Positions 63,875 to 64,000 of a stretch of DNA of 64,000 nt are shown here, one piece after another. A program made the translations under genes and the position numbers. The notes below the pieces were generated by a model. The model was not told where the DNA came from and made no database searches. It saw only the letters and a list, made by a program, of their open reading frames with translations. This DNA comes from Nitrospira sp. (GTDB lineage: Bacteria; Nitrospirota; Nitrospiria; Nitrospirales; Nitrospiraceae): NCBI GenBank assembly GCA_030123605.1, contig CP126123.1:3204001-3268000 (forward strand), written 5' to 3'. Position 1 is the first letter of the stretch. Every line of letters starts with the position of its first letter.

Positions 63875-64000
63875 ATAATTTTTACGTGAGAGGGAGGAGA
63901 GAACATATTGTTTTTATTTTAAAAAGTAAGGTCAGCACCGTGAGGTCGTCCAGACCTTCTCGTTTGAGAGGGGTGACGTTGTATCTGATCCGATAATGAA

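Noticed and set aside
1..64000. CRISPR array, insertion sequence, prophage or rRNA genes
   Set aside because: No repeats of the right spacing, no transposase or integrase-like frames and no rRNA sequence were found; the repeats at 49222-49254 and 51979-52011 are single hairpins.

Overview
The window looks like a chromosomal segment of a GC-rich, Gram-negative (didermic) bacterium, most likely a Nitrospira-type member of the Nitrospirota. This is an inference from gene content and protein style: an alginate-export-type porin, a Type IV pilus cluster with PilY1, citramalate synthase, an apgM-like enzyme in the threonine operon, and several small c-type cytochromes. No insertion sequence, CRISPR array, prophage or rRNA gene was seen. 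One tRNA gene, tRNA-Pro(GGG), is present.

Region 1 (1-13.4 kb) is housekeeping. A minus-strand chain of tightly packed genes runs pdxJ, nnr, tsaE, lapA-like and mutS (cut by the window edge). Diverging from it is an amino-acid operon: alaC-type aminotransferase, hom, thrC, an apgM/homoserine-kinase-like gene, lysC and cimA. ihfA and a MerR-type regulator follow. Together these cover the aspartate-to-threonine branch and a threonine-independent route to 2-oxobutyrate and isoleucine. No classical thrB is visible; the apgM-like gene, and ThrH at 51.3 kb, are candidates to supply phosphohomoserine.

Region 2 (13.4-17.3 kb) holds tRNA-Pro, surE, a DedA gene, cysS and an RlmB-type rRNA methyltransferase.

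Region 3 (17.3-33.1 kb) is a Type IV pilus assembly locus. A lone LuxR/GerE-domain regulator diverges from pilD. Two successive minor-pilin sets follow. Set A is fimT, a frameshifted pilV, pilW, a long pilX and a PilB/GspE-type ATPase. Set B is fimT, pilV, pilW, pilX, a small exported protein, a 1482-residue PilY1 and a lipoprotein with cadherin/Ig-like modules.

Region 4 (33.1-46.3 kb) contains phoH-ybeY-ftsY, a double-receiver response regulator, an M1-type metallopeptidase, a TolB-like propeller protein and a PAP2 phosphatase. These face a minus-strand envelope glycan locus made of a GT2 polyprenyl-phosphate glycosyltransferase, a LpxB-N-like small membrane protein and an ArnT-like transferase. 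An exported protein and a MidA-like methyltransferase follow.

Region 5 (46.3-57.2 kb) carries two TatA/B-type genes, a porin preceded by a possible three-way-junction RNA, a short RecQ, thrH, a YkgJ-type cysteine-cluster protein, a sugar-dehydrogenase-type propeller, a YdcF/ElyC protein, an EVE-domain protein, a small HELGH metallopeptidase and a RicT/PSP1 protein.

Region 6 (57.2-64 kb) has a saccharopine dehydrogenase / ALDH7-type aldehyde dehydrogenase / VOC protein operon. It is followed by a periplasmic redox group (di-haem peroxidase, DUF1264-type lipoprotein, mono-haem cytochrome c) and a minus-strand unit with a well-formed sigma-54 promoter, a 25-residue membrane protein and a PilZ-domain protein. 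That last unit is the most unusual item I found.
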